Shown here: positions 1 through 7,049 of the stretch, one piece after another
How the letters are laid out: each line of letters begins with the position of its first letter
Numbering within the stretch: position 1 is the stretch's first letter
Origin: a virus
Reading direction: 5' to 3' (one strand)
DNA: 35,390 bases
IMG/VR virus record: IMGVR_UViG_3300009163_000097
Coordinates: 1 to 35,390 of that record
The notes under the pieces: model-generated
Databases searched by the model: none
Told to the model about the DNA's origin: nothing
What the model saw: the letters and a program-made list of their open reading frames with translations, nothing else
Made by a program: the position numbers and the translations under genes

Positions 1-112
1 CTGCAACCGCAGCGTCAATCTGTTCAAACAAATAGTGCGGTAATGATGTAGTCGTTGCGCCTTCGATTGCCGACAACAGCTTGAGTAGTTGAAGTAATTC
101 TGGCTTGGTCAT
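1..112 (-). CDS. Partial hypothetical protein, N-terminus only
   Basis: The reading frame starts at an ATG on the minus strand and stays open to the left edge, giving 37 residues that begin MTKPELLQLLKLLSAIEGA. Its ATG overlaps the TGA of the preceding membrane-peptide gene in an ATGA junction, the same coupling used by its neighbours, which supports a real gene despite the short piece. The visible part is a leucine-rich amphipathic helix with no membrane segment. I do not recognise a family, and the C-terminus lies outside the window. Confidence 0.55.
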   Translation of the reverse strand, partial: MTKPELLQLLKLLSAIEGATTTSLPHYLFEQIDAAVA

Positions 113-234
113 AGCATCCCCCAGACAAACCCAGCTATGCCAGCCAAAAATGTAATTGTCATCAGCACTAAAAAGATTATTGTTACCCAGTGCATGATTT
201 CATCGATCATGTTGTAGTCATCGTCATCGTTCAT
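109..234 (-). CDS. Small single-pass membrane protein, 41 aa
   Basis: This 41-residue peptide has an acidic start (MNDDDDYNMIDEIMHW), then one strongly hydrophobic helix of about 22 residues running to the C-terminus, consistent with one inner-membrane segment. An AAGGTG ribosome site lies just upstream of the ATG. Its start overlaps the stop of the upstream 70-residue gene and its stop overlaps the next start, so it sits in a chain of translationally coupled tiny genes. A longer in-frame reading exists, but its upstream part crosses two real genes in other frames, so I chose the short form. Function unknown; host-membrane or superinfection roles are only possibilities. Confidence 0.6.
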   Translation of the reverse strand: MNDDDDYNMIDEIMHWVTIIFLVLMTITFLAGIAGFVWGML

Positions 235-443
235 AGTTGCACCTTTCTTGTCTTGAGTCCGCGATGTGTGTAGCACTGCACCGACCCATCCTCTAGCATC
301 TTCCAGGCGGCATTCTCGCCGCACATTTTTTGAATTAGCTCCTCTGCCGTATCTATCCGTGCCTCGTGTTCGCTGGGGCCGTCTAGCAAGTATGCTGCCG
401 ACAAGACCGAGGCTACTAAGGCTGCTGCAATCCAGTTTAGCAT
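231..443 (-). CDS. Small membrane-anchored or secreted protein, 70 aa
   Basis: The protein opens with MLNWIAAALVASVLSAAYLL, a hydrophobic N-terminal segment that could be a membrane anchor or signal peptide. A polar domain of about 50 residues follows, with two cysteines (C41 and C57) that could form a disulfide in the periplasm. A strong GGAGAAGGAG ribosome site precedes the ATG. The start lies inside the 3' end of the zinc-knuckle gene and the stop overlaps the next gene, so expression is probably coupled. There is no clear lipobox. Function unknown. Confidence 0.6.
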   Translation of the reverse strand: MLNWIAAALVASVLSAAYLLDGPSEHEARIDTAEELIQKMCGENAAWKMLEDGSVQCYTHRGLKTRKVQL

Positions 444-589
444 TCTCCTTCTCCTTTACACTTATGGCAAATAGTGCCATCAAACTGACCTTCTCCTGAA
501 CCGGAGCAGGCTGGACAGATGCCTTCTTCTAAAACTTCTGGGCCATCGTCAGCCATATAGGCTGCTAGATCTTCTTCGTAGTCAATCAT
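437..589 (-). CDS. DnaJ-type zinc-knuckle mini-protein, 50 aa
   Basis: This gene encodes 50 residues. After an acidic N-terminal half it has a CPACSGSGEG motif and then CHKCKGEGEC, the paired CxxCxGxG pattern of the DnaJ cysteine-rich zinc finger reduced to one zinc site. The ATG overlaps the end of the winged-helix gene by eight bases and the TAA lies inside the next gene, so all three are coupled. Such isolated knuckles in phages are usually hypothetical; binding of zinc and of an unfolded peptide or nucleic acid is an inference from the motif. A start at the internal ATG (M12) is possible but lacks a better ribosome site. Confidence 0.65.
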   Translation of the reverse strand: MIDYEEDLAAYMADDGPEVLEEGICPACSGSGEGQFDGTICHKCKGEGEC

Positions 590-1049
590 TATTAGCTCCA
601 AAGAACTTCTGTAGCTGCTTGTACAGGGTGTGCGCTTCGGAAAGGGTCATCTTTTCGATGTCGATGGTGGCTGGTTGTGGAGTTGACTGCTCCAACAACT
701 TAGCATTAACAAGATAAGGGTTGGCGGCACGCTCAACCTTTGTGGTGGGCAAAGCCCGCAATAGTTCATACTCTTGCCCGACAGCGGCCCATTGCGCAAC
801 GAGGCGTTTAATGCTAGTGCCGCGCGGTCCTTTTATCCGGGTCAGTTCATGCCTGGCAAGGGCAACCATGCCACGTGAGTACATTGAGTTTATTGCTGAG
901 CTGACATTGCCACGCGGCACATGCAGCATACTTGCAAGGCAGGCTGCGGAGCGCGGCAACTTGGAGTCGTGCAACAGCTGCCAAATACGCTGCGTGAGGG
1001 GCGGAAGTTTTACACCGGCTTGAGCTAGCGCAGACGAGATTTGATTCAT
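582..1049 (-). CDS. Winged-helix DNA-binding protein
   Basis: A 155-residue protein. Residues about 15-75 read as a winged helix: a first helix (LTQRIWQLLHD), a helix-turn-helix (AACLASMLHVPRGNVSSAINSM) and a short basic wing (ELTRIKGPRGTSIK). This is the layout of MarR-like or replication-initiator-like winged helices. The C-terminal third is a helical region that could dimerise. It is the first gene after the copy-1 promoter repeat, with an AAGGA ribosome site seven bases before the ATG. It is probably a transcription regulator of the phage. The target is unknown; the leader repeats are one testable candidate. Confidence 0.6.
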   Translation of the reverse strand: MNQISSALAQAGVKLPPLTQRIWQLLHDSKLPRSAACLASMLHVPRGNVSSAINSMYSRGMVALARHELTRIKGPRGTSIKRLVAQWAAVGQEYELLRALPTTKVERAANPYLVNAKLLEQSTPQPATIDIEKMTLSEAHTLYKQLQKFFGANND

Positions 1050-1063
1050 AGGTTTTCCTTATA

Positions 1064-1124
1064 ACATTGAGACGGCGAGACTGCCGTGAGTGCATTGTAC
1101 AACACTTTTTTGAGTGCCATACAA
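1064..1124 (-). promoter_or_regulatory. Promoter-leader repeat, copy 1
   Basis: Minus-strand reading: a TTGTAT element at 1119-1124, 19 bases, then a TACAAT -10 box at 1094-1099. The predicted transcript begins with a hairpin of stem ACGGC/GCCGT (1072-1076 with 1083-1087, loop AGTCTC) and then the conserved CAATGT before the ribosome site. The core from AAAAGTGTTGTACAATGCA through the hairpin is nearly identical in four copies in this window. In this copy the A-tract is one base longer, which stretches the spacer. It lies directly between the polymerase stop codon and the winged-helix gene. Confidence 0.75.
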
Positions 1125-2906
1125 TTATTTTGTGACCCCAAGGTCATTAAGCATGGCGTGAGCTTTTTTGATGTACCAGTCATGGTCAATGTCATCAGGC
1201 AAAGAATCCGGCAGAATCATGAGCGGCTTGGCCCCATCGGTTATAGGGACCTTGTTGCCATTCTTTTTGTAGTGTATGGCCCCTTGCTCATCTTTGGCAT
1301 AGTACCAACGGACTGCTTTACCTAGATACTCATTGTTCTTGATAGCCCCTCCGGTAACAGCTCTGACCGAGATGAACTTACGAATCTCTGTACACTCATG
1401 GATTGTGGTCTCTATCGGAATGTCAAGCTGTAAGTAGTCCACAACGGCTTGCGTACAGATCTGAGTTGTCGGTGTTTTGGACAGGTTTTCATCGGCATAA
1501 ACACCTTTGACTTTATACCCGCCATTGCGCTTAAGTGCAATGTAGTTGTTGATGTCACGCGAGTAGACCGCAGAATAAGAGGTCTCTTCAGTGCTAAAGC
1601 CAGTTGTTCTTTCCCACCTGGCAACAATGGTCTCCATGGCCGCTTGGTTGCGCTTTTGGCAATAGATGATGATGCCATCAGTATTAGCACTCACAACACT
1701 AATGCTTTGTTCTTCAAGAGCCTCAATAAGCATTAGCAAGCTGAGTTGCCCAGTCACGGTTGTTTGAATAAGTAGGTTAGGTCCATAGAGGGCTGACCAC
1801 CGTGACCCAAATTTGCCAAAGCTCCCGTTGATCGTAACTTTTAAAGCCTCGTTGATGACCTTATTGCCCTCTCTTTTTGCCTTGATTCTTTTCTCCACAA
1901 GGGATCTGTAGACGGTCAAGAAGTCAGGCCCGATATGGTCAGGATAAAGCTTCTGGTTCAGGATGACGCTAGGATAGTAGCTAGTCACGTCGCGGTCAAC
2001 AATGATGTGGTTGGCGTCAGCTATGTAGTGAACTTTTTTCTCGCAAGAATGAATCCCGCCAATGCCTAGTTGGTATGTGCTAGACCCGACCTTGATCTTG
2101 AGTTTGCCGACCTCCAATGGTTCAGCAACGTCACCTTTTTCATTGAGTGTGAATGGCCGCGTCTTAAAAATGTCTAAGGCATTGCCTAACCCTGGATGCT
2201 TAAACGCAACAAACAACGGAGGAACATAGTTGAATGAAAAGTCTTTAGGCAGACTAGGTCGAGAAACCTTCTCACCCTTGATTGCCTCGATCTGTTTTTT
2301 GATGACCGACTCAGCTATTTGAGCATCTGACTTTGACCGTAACTCCAAGCCATACTCTTTGCCCATCTGTTCACGTAGCTCAATCTGTTCACTGAGCCGG
2401 CCGTATAGGTCAATCGTTGTGTCTAAGTCGTTGATGCAGTAGCTACTCAGCAAGTCTCTTTCGTTTCGCTTGATCGTTGCGTTTGGTTCTATTGGCAAGT
2501 CTTGCATGCGTTTACTGTGCAAGCGACCACCATAGATCTTTAAACTTGCCTTCCCAGGTGCAACTTCAATCAAGTCAATGTGATCGATGTACTGGCATCT
2601 TGGCAATGTGTACTTTGATTCTGCATCCCAAGCCCTAAGATCATTGACAATGATGTCATCTGACAGAGCCTTCAGCTTTTGTGAATCAAAGCCGGCAATG
2701 GATCCTTTAAGCAAAAGCAGGTCATAGCGGTTGCCATTGAACGTGATGATTGTGTACTTGGACAAAAGGCTTTTAAGTGGCTCAACGTCAAAGTCTTCCC
2801 AGTCTGAGCGTTCAAAGGTTGCAATCTTGCCATTAGCAACGGACTTGATGGCAATCAAAAAGTAGTTGACATAGCATTCAATGTCAAGTACAGCTTTATT
2901 CCGCAT
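1125..2906 (-). CDS. Family B DNA polymerase with 3'-5' exonuclease
   Basis: A 593-residue replicative polymerase. Exonuclease motifs: D8-I-E10; FNGNRYD with N57 and D62; and YCINDLD (156-162). Polymerase motifs: A is DRDVTSYYPSV (304-314), B is KVTINGSFG (356-364), C is ANTDG (407-411). Motif C has Asn where most family B enzymes have the first Asp of DTD; the catalytically essential second Asp (D410) is kept. I prefer the ATG at 2906, which has GGAG five bases upstream, over a GTG at 2921. It overlaps the dCMP deaminase gene by 11 bases and ends the nucleotide-metabolism operon. At under 600 residues it is short for the family, like protein-primed and other compact phage polymerases; I did not recognise TPR insertions with confidence. 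Confidence 0.88.
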   Translation of the reverse strand: MRNKAVLDIECYVNYFLIAIKSVANGKIATFERSDWEDFDVEPLKSLLSKYTIITFNGNRYDLLLLKGSIAGFDSQKLKALSDDIIVNDLRAWDAESKYTLPRCQYIDHIDLIEVAPGKASLKIYGGRLHSKRMQDLPIEPNATIKRNERDLLSSYCINDLDTTIDLYGRLSEQIELREQMGKEYGLELRSKSDAQIAESVIKKQIEAIKGEKVSRPSLPKDFSFNYVPPLFVAFKHPGLGNALDIFKTRPFTLNEKGDVAEPLEVGKLKIKVGSSTYQLGIGGIHSCEKKVHYIADANHIIVDRDVTSYYPSVILNQKLYPDHIGPDFLTVYRSLVEKRIKAKREGNKVINEALKVTINGSFGKFGSRWSALYGPNLLIQTTVTGQLSLLMLIEALEEQSISVVSANTDGIIIYCQKRNQAAMETIVARWERTTGFSTEETSYSAVYSRDINNYIALKRNGGYKVKGVYADENLSKTPTTQICTQAVVDYLQLDIPIETTIHECTEIRKFISVRAVTGGAIKNNEYLGKAVRWYYAKDEQGAIHYKKNGNKVPITDGAKPLMILPDSLPDDIDHDWYIKKAHAMLNDLGVTK

Positions 2907-3324
2907 ACTGACTCCATGCACGACCTGCTAAAACCCACAATTCTTTGCCACTGGATGGGTAGTCTTTATCGGCAACGATGCGCTTTATGCTTGTGCACAA
3001 TGCTAGTTTGGTGCAGCTTATGCACGGCGCTGTTGTGCAGTACAAAGTGTCGGCTTCATCGACTTGACGCAGTCTAGCTATTGCGTTTTGTTCAGCATGG
3101 GCTGACATGCAAAGATCTAAGCCTGAACCACTAGGCAGTCCGGCTCCTGCACAAGGCACATCAATGCAATGTTGCGATCCTGGGAAAGACCCGTTGTAGC
3201 CGGAAGACAAGATGTATCCGTTGCCAGTTATCACGGCACCGACTTGCCTTCTGGAACAGGTTGCTCTTTTGGCAAATGCCCTAGCAACTTGCATGTAAGT
3301 CTGATCTAGCGTTGGTCTTGTCAT
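2896..3324 (-). CDS. dCMP deaminase
   Basis: A 142-residue zinc-dependent deoxycytidylate deaminase, converting dCMP to dUMP. It has the cytidine-deaminase zinc motif: H76-A-E78 (in SAHAEQNAIA) and PC101xxC104 (APCISC). The N-terminal TCSRRQVGAVI and YNGSFPG segments match the phage and ComEB-like dCMP deaminase family, and the length is typical. It lies between the base-modification-like genes and the polymerase, so it would supply dUMP either for thymidylate or for hydroxymethyl-dUMP synthesis by the hydroxymethylase homologue in the same operon. The start overlaps the upstream stop in an ATGA junction. Confidence 0.9.
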   Translation of the reverse strand: MTRPTLDQTYMQVARAFAKRATCSRRQVGAVITGNGYILSSGYNGSFPGSQHCIDVPCAGAGLPSGSGLDLCMSAHAEQNAIARLRQVDEADTLYCTTAPCISCTKLALCTSIKRIVADKDYPSSGKELWVLAGRAWSQYAE

Positions 3325-4439
3325 GATGGTTGCCGACCTTCTCTATGCTTGATGTGATTTATGTTGAATATTTTTGAACGGTCTACGCTGTCATAGCCTC
3401 TAGGCTGGATGTATTGCTCGCAGTACCGAATCAAGTCACAACCGGGAGCAGCATCTTCAACGTCCATCGGTCTAGAGTTGAACAAGTCACAAAACATTCT
3501 TGTGCCGGTATCATAAAAGCTTTGTTTGCCCATTTTGCCTATAGGCTTAAAGACCAGCTCAAGGGCTGCTGTTGCATTTGCGCCATGATAGCAGTTTGAA
3601 TTCTCATCAACGAGTTCTGGAAAGTACTCAGCAATGTCCATGACCCAGGCGGTTAGAACAAACTTGAACCTTCTCCATCCATGCAGTGTCTGCCAGTCTA
3701 AGCACCAGTCAACAGCGGATTGGATTTTTATCGGTTCTGATTGGTCAACCAACCAATTAAAAAAGTCTCGGGCAAGCTTAGGGGCTATGTCAACTAGGTA
3801 CTCACGGCCTCCTTGACTATAGGCTGCCGAAGGCTTGTTAAACGAAGGTATTTGGTTGCCCATTGAACTAAACATCGGGCCTTCAAAATCTTTGATCAAC
3901 CGCCTAATTGAGTCCTCACCGTCTGCGTTCTTGCAGAGGTAAGGGACTGGCGAGTTGTACCAGCCATGCGGTGGCAGCTTAGCGTCACCGATCATGGCAA
4001 AGCTTGCACCTGAACCACAAATCCTGTGCACAAGAAAAATGTAGAACCATTCTGCATCGTTGAACTTGTCAGCGTAGCCTTCACATGCATAGCCGTGTTT
4101 GACATTCCATTTGTGTTTTGGATTGTCTTTGCCTAAAAACATTTCTTGTGGCACGTTTGAAAAGCCAGCAGCCCATCGGCTGACTGTGTCATAGATGTGA
4201 ATGTTGTCTTGTAAAGGGCAGCCACTTTTAGTAGACTCAGGCAACATGCCAACGTTACGGTCTTGCAGCAACTTAGCTCTATGGTGATACGCAACCGCTT
4301 CTAAGAAGTAGATCGACGGCTCTAGGTTGTAGTCTGAACAAAGATCCCATTCTTTGTTCAGTGCATCACGATACGGATGCCTATCAATTTCATGCAACTC
4401 CAATGAGTGCAGTAGTTCAGGGCTATGGTTTAGCATCAT
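3321..4439 (-). CDS. Probable alpha-glutamyl/putrescinyl thymine pyrophosphorylase-like protein
   Basis: A 372-residue helical protein. Residues 250-294 (a TLHGWRRFKFVL segment, then DIAEYFPELVD and a GANA turn) resemble the helix-hairpin-helix core of the aGPT-PPlase (amino acid:DNA transferase) families, where a Gly-rich turn, an Asp-Leu/Ile helix and a G-x-x-A motif recur. The C-terminal CDLIRYCEQYI (334-344) resembles their conserved E/D-x-x-x-CE end motif. Those enzymes displace pyrophosphate from phosphorylated hydroxymethyl-pyrimidines in DNA and attach an amine or amino acid. The neighbours (hydroxymethylase, PLP-type enzyme, dCMP deaminase) fit. The resemblance is recalled, not computed, so the call is tentative. 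No P-loop is present, so it is not the matching DNA kinase. Confidence 0.5.
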   Translation of the reverse strand: MMLNHSPELLHSLELHEIDRHPYRDALNKEWDLCSDYNLEPSIYFLEAVAYHHRAKLLQDRNVGMLPESTKSGCPLQDNIHIYDTVSRWAAGFSNVPQEMFLGKDNPKHKWNVKHGYACEGYADKFNDAEWFYIFLVHRICGSGASFAMIGDAKLPPHGWYNSPVPYLCKNADGEDSIRRLIKDFEGPMFSSMGNQIPSFNKPSAAYSQGGREYLVDIAPKLARDFFNWLVDQSEPIKIQSAVDWCLDWQTLHGWRRFKFVLTAWVMDIAEYFPELVDENSNCYHGANATAALELVFKPIGKMGKQSFYDTGTRMFCDLFNSRPMDVEDAAPGCDLIRYCEQYIQPRGYDSVDRSKIFNINHIKHREGRQPS

Positions 4440-5362
4440 GGCCCACGCTCCAGGTCAGACATGTCACCCCATTCCCGCTGGCTTTTTAAGGGTATATTTT
4501 GGACTTGTTTATACTGAGCCACTACTTTGTCATCGGTGCCAACGTTTATGAAGATTGAGTCATCTATGCCAAAATTTTCAAAGTCTTCCCAGCACTTGGC
4601 ATCATAGTTTGCCGTTGACGGGAAAGGTGGCCGTTTGTTTAGTGGTACGTCTTTCAAAAACGGTTGAGATGATGACCATAGGATTGCATTGCCAATCTCA
4701 CCATCATGCATATTACGAGCAACGATCACGCCACGGCAAGCTGCTTTAGGCCAAGCTATTTGCAATGCACGAATGGCTGTTCCAGTAGACACCGACATCC
4801 AAATCTCACTAGGATCTTTACCTAGTTGTTCAGTGACAAGTCCTGCAAGATTGATGATGCCGGCTGTGACCAATGGTGTTTTGCCAAGTCCAAAAGGCAA
4901 GTACTTTGCCCCATGCTTTTCAGCCCACTTCTTAGCATAGCTGTTTAAGGTTGGCATTGCTGCAATCTTGATAAAACGCAAGTCAGACCCATAAGACAAC
5001 AGTGCTTTTTGATGCATTGAAGGTTCGCCTGATGCTGGACAAAAGAACACGCAATGTTTGCCATAGAGTTTGGCAAGGGTTGCAATTGCATCCATAGCCA
5101 TACCTACGCGAGGAGCACAATAGACTAAAACGTCTTCTTTGCACTCCGCTATCAACTGCTCAGCGCCGTAGCCTTTCAAGCTGCTAGCACTAGCATCGCC
5201 TCTGAACACCCACTTTTTACCATGGGGCCGTACTACTGGGGCTGACAGCTTTGACTTAAAGCCATTGCGCATTGCAATGTAGTAGGACCTTGCATCATGT
5301 CTGCCCCAGCCTGCCGGAATGTCCATGTTTGACTTGCTAGTTGTGCACGTGAAGATACTCAT
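4436..5362 (-). CDS. Fold-type-II PLP-dependent enzyme-like protein
   Basis: A 308-residue protein with the layout of tryptophan-synthase-beta-type PLP enzymes such as ACC deaminase or cysteine synthase. RGDASASSLKGYGAEQL (54-70) places K63 as the candidate Schiff-base lysine. Alternating beta-alpha units follow (VLVYCAP; HCVFFCPAS). VSTGTAIRAL (191-200) matches the Gly/Thr-rich phosphate-binding loop. An HDGEIGNAI segment follows at about 219-227. The start is the ATG at 5362, which overlaps the upstream stop (ATGA), rather than a TTG at 5374. In phages with hypermodified thymidine, PLP enzymes remodel the amino acid attached to the base; that role is inferred here from neighbours. An amino-acid salvage role is the alternative. 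Confidence 0.5.
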   Translation of the reverse strand: MSIFTCTTSKSNMDIPAGWGRHDARSYYIAMRNGFKSKLSAPVVRPHGKKWVFRGDASASSLKGYGAEQLIAECKEDVLVYCAPRVGMAMDAIATLAKLYGKHCVFFCPASGEPSMHQKALLSYGSDLRFIKIAAMPTLNSYAKKWAEKHGAKYLPFGLGKTPLVTAGIINLAGLVTEQLGKDPSEIWMSVSTGTAIRALQIAWPKAACRGVIVARNMHDGEIGNAILWSSSQPFLKDVPLNKRPPFPSTANYDAKCWEDFENFGIDDSIFINVGTDDKVVAQYKQVQNIPLKSQREWGDMSDLERGP

Positions 5363-6315
5363 AGTTGACCCCAATCAAAACGACGGTAAAAAGGAGGTGC
5401 AATGTGCACCGATGAGTTGAGCTCCATGAAAATGTTTGCATACTCTTCAGGGTCTACGGAGTACCAGCTGCTTGGCGGACTGATCAAGCATTGTTGGCTC
5501 ATTTTGTCCATAAACAATTCAGTCCAATACCGCCTTTGATCTACTGTACCAGTGAATGGGGTTCCTTTATAAAAACCGGTTTGAGGGATCTTGCGCTTTT
5601 CCCATTCGATCGGTACAGGGGCGGCAATTTCAACTTGAATGTCATACTCACTGTTTAAAAAGTTGGCCACATCGGCATAGTTGCTGCATAAGTCAATGAC
5701 GGCTTGTTTAGGGGCGCTCTGTCGACCGATATGATGTCGGATGTCTATTGATCCACAGACTAAAGTTACGCGCCTTGGTTTGTGAACCAAGCGGCCTATT
5801 TGCTCAACAAAATAGCCTTTTTGTAATGCCCCATGCAACGTTAGTCCGTTTGTCCGGATTACACCTGAACCGCTAGCTGCAAAGGCCGTTGAGTGGCTGT
5901 CACCGATTGCGACTACGTCGTTTTTAAGATCTTGTTGGGTCAGTGTTGTCGAGGCTTGAAGGCGCGCATCTAGATTGGCCAAAAGGGCAGACGTCAGCCT
6001 AGTTGAGCATGTGGCCTGGCCTAAGCGTTTAGACAATTGGTGTGCATAGTTTGGCATAGGCCAATCCAAGCTGACTAGTTGTCCTTTGTAGTTTGCCAAT
6101 TCTTCAAGCTTGTCAACTAAGCCTTCACTGACCCCTCCGAACAAATTGAGCACTCCGCCAAAATTGACGCCATGCTCCACGTATAGGATTGGGCAAGTTA
6201 GCGGGTCAGTTGGCCCAGCAACAGGCACGCCAAGACATTCTGCCCAATGCATGGCCCAGCCACGCACATGGCTTTTTGGACGGACAGGTATGTTTTGAAA
6301 TGGGTTGTAAATCAT
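5359..6315 (-). CDS. SGNH/GDSL-like hydrolase or acyltransferase
   Basis: A 318-residue protein. After an N-terminal region of about 130 residues without a recognised fold comes VVAIGDSHS (134-142), which matches SGNH block I with nucleophile S140. GSID (188-191) is in the position of block III (GxND), with Ser-Ile-Asp in place of the usual Asn. Near the C-terminus SSVHIAPP (301-308) supplies a histidine (H304) where block V expects D/S-x-x-H. These are seen motifs; enzymatic activity is inferred. It overlaps both neighbours by four bases, so it belongs to the same pathway unit as the hydroxymethylase and the PLP-type enzyme. Known phage hypermodification clusters do not, to my knowledge, routinely include such a protein. 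Confidence 0.55.
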   Translation of the reverse strand: MIYNPFQNIPVRPKSHVRGWAMHWAECLGVPVAGPTDPLTCPILYVEHGVNFGGVLNLFGGVSEGLVDKLEELANYKGQLVSLDWPMPNYAHQLSKRLGQATCSTRLTSALLANLDARLQASTTLTQQDLKNDVVAIGDSHSTAFAASGSGVIRTNGLTLHGALQKGYFVEQIGRLVHKPRRVTLVCGSIDIRHHIGRQSAPKQAVIDLCSNYADVANFLNSEYDIQVEIAAPVPIEWEKRKIPQTGFYKGTPFTGTVDQRRYWTELFMDKMSQQCLISPPSSWYSVDPEEYANIFMELNSSVHIAPPFYRRFDWGQL

Positions 6316-7049
6316 TTTACAAGCCCGATGTGCCGTGGATAGATGTGCAAAGATCCTGCATTCCAGTACATGTTGCCTTTGACTAAGTCAGGATAGGTTT
6401 GTTGCAGCCTGATCAAAGCAAAGTCGTGGACAGTATTTTGCCAAAAGTAGTCACCTTTATACCCATAGACTGCATCATTAGAACGCATGTTGACGATGTG
6501 GTTCAGCTGGCCGTCACGGATAAGTAGCTGAGTGCTGTACGTGCACATGAAGTCACGCATGCCGTCGATGACCGAGTCTTCATGCATCGAGGGTCGAATG
6601 TAAATGATCACGGCTTGCCGGCTCTCTTTGTTTAAGACAAGGGAGTCAATTGCCTTATGGAATTGATAGCCGTTCTCAGCGCTAAAGACACACCATCCAT
6701 AGTTTGAGTTGATCCGACCCTTCTTGCTTGCAACTTGTTGCCAGACCGCAGGCACAGGCGGAGCAATGTCATTAGTGTTCAACGACTGGCTCATGTACCA
6801 ACGCAGCTCACGAGCATTCCATTCGGCATTCACTTCACCAAAAATGGAAGGCTCATCGGCTATGAATGATGCATTGACAATCTCCAACATTCCAGATTCG
6901 TTTGGCTTCATAGCCTTGAACTGGTCTCGGATGCCTTGGACTGCTGTAAAGTAAGGTTTAACTGGTTTGAGCCTCGTTATCTGATCAAACAGTTTCTTTC
7001 CACGGTTGTAGAATTCTTTGTCTTTTCCTGTGCTGTTATCCTTACTCAT
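6312..7049 (-). CDS. Deoxypyrimidylate hydroxymethylase, T4 gp42-like (thymidylate synthase family)
   Basis: A 245-residue thymidylate-synthase-family enzyme. Segments such as ASFIADEPSIFG (60-71), WQQVASKKGRINSNYGW (103-119), DFMCTYSTQ (167-174) and NMRSNDAVYGYKGDYFWQ (187-204) closely follow T4 dCMP hydroxymethylase. C169 is the catalytic cysteine. D200 occupies the position that is Asn in thymidylate synthases and Asp in T4 gp42, the change linked to cytosine recognition. It should transfer a hydroxymethyl group from methylene-THF to dCMP (or dUMP), making the precursor of a modified base. The start overlaps the upstream stop by one base (TAATG). Whether the substrate is dCMP or dUMP cannot be settled from sequence alone. 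Confidence 0.82.
   Translation of the reverse strand: MSKDNSTGKDKEFYNRGKKLFDQITRLKPVKPYFTAVQGIRDQFKAMKPNESGMLEIVNASFIADEPSIFGEVNAEWNARELRWYMSQSLNTNDIAPPVPAVWQQVASKKGRINSNYGWCVFSAENGYQFHKAIDSLVLNKESRQAVIIYIRPSMHEDSVIDGMRDFMCTYSTQLLIRDGQLNHIVNMRSNDAVYGYKGDYFWQNTVHDFALIRLQQTYPDLVKGNMYWNAGSLHIYPRHIGLVK

Noticed and set aside
109-483. 124-aa reading frame covering the membrane peptide
   Set aside because: Only its last 41 residues have a coherent membrane segment and ribosome site; the rest overlaps two better genes in other frames.
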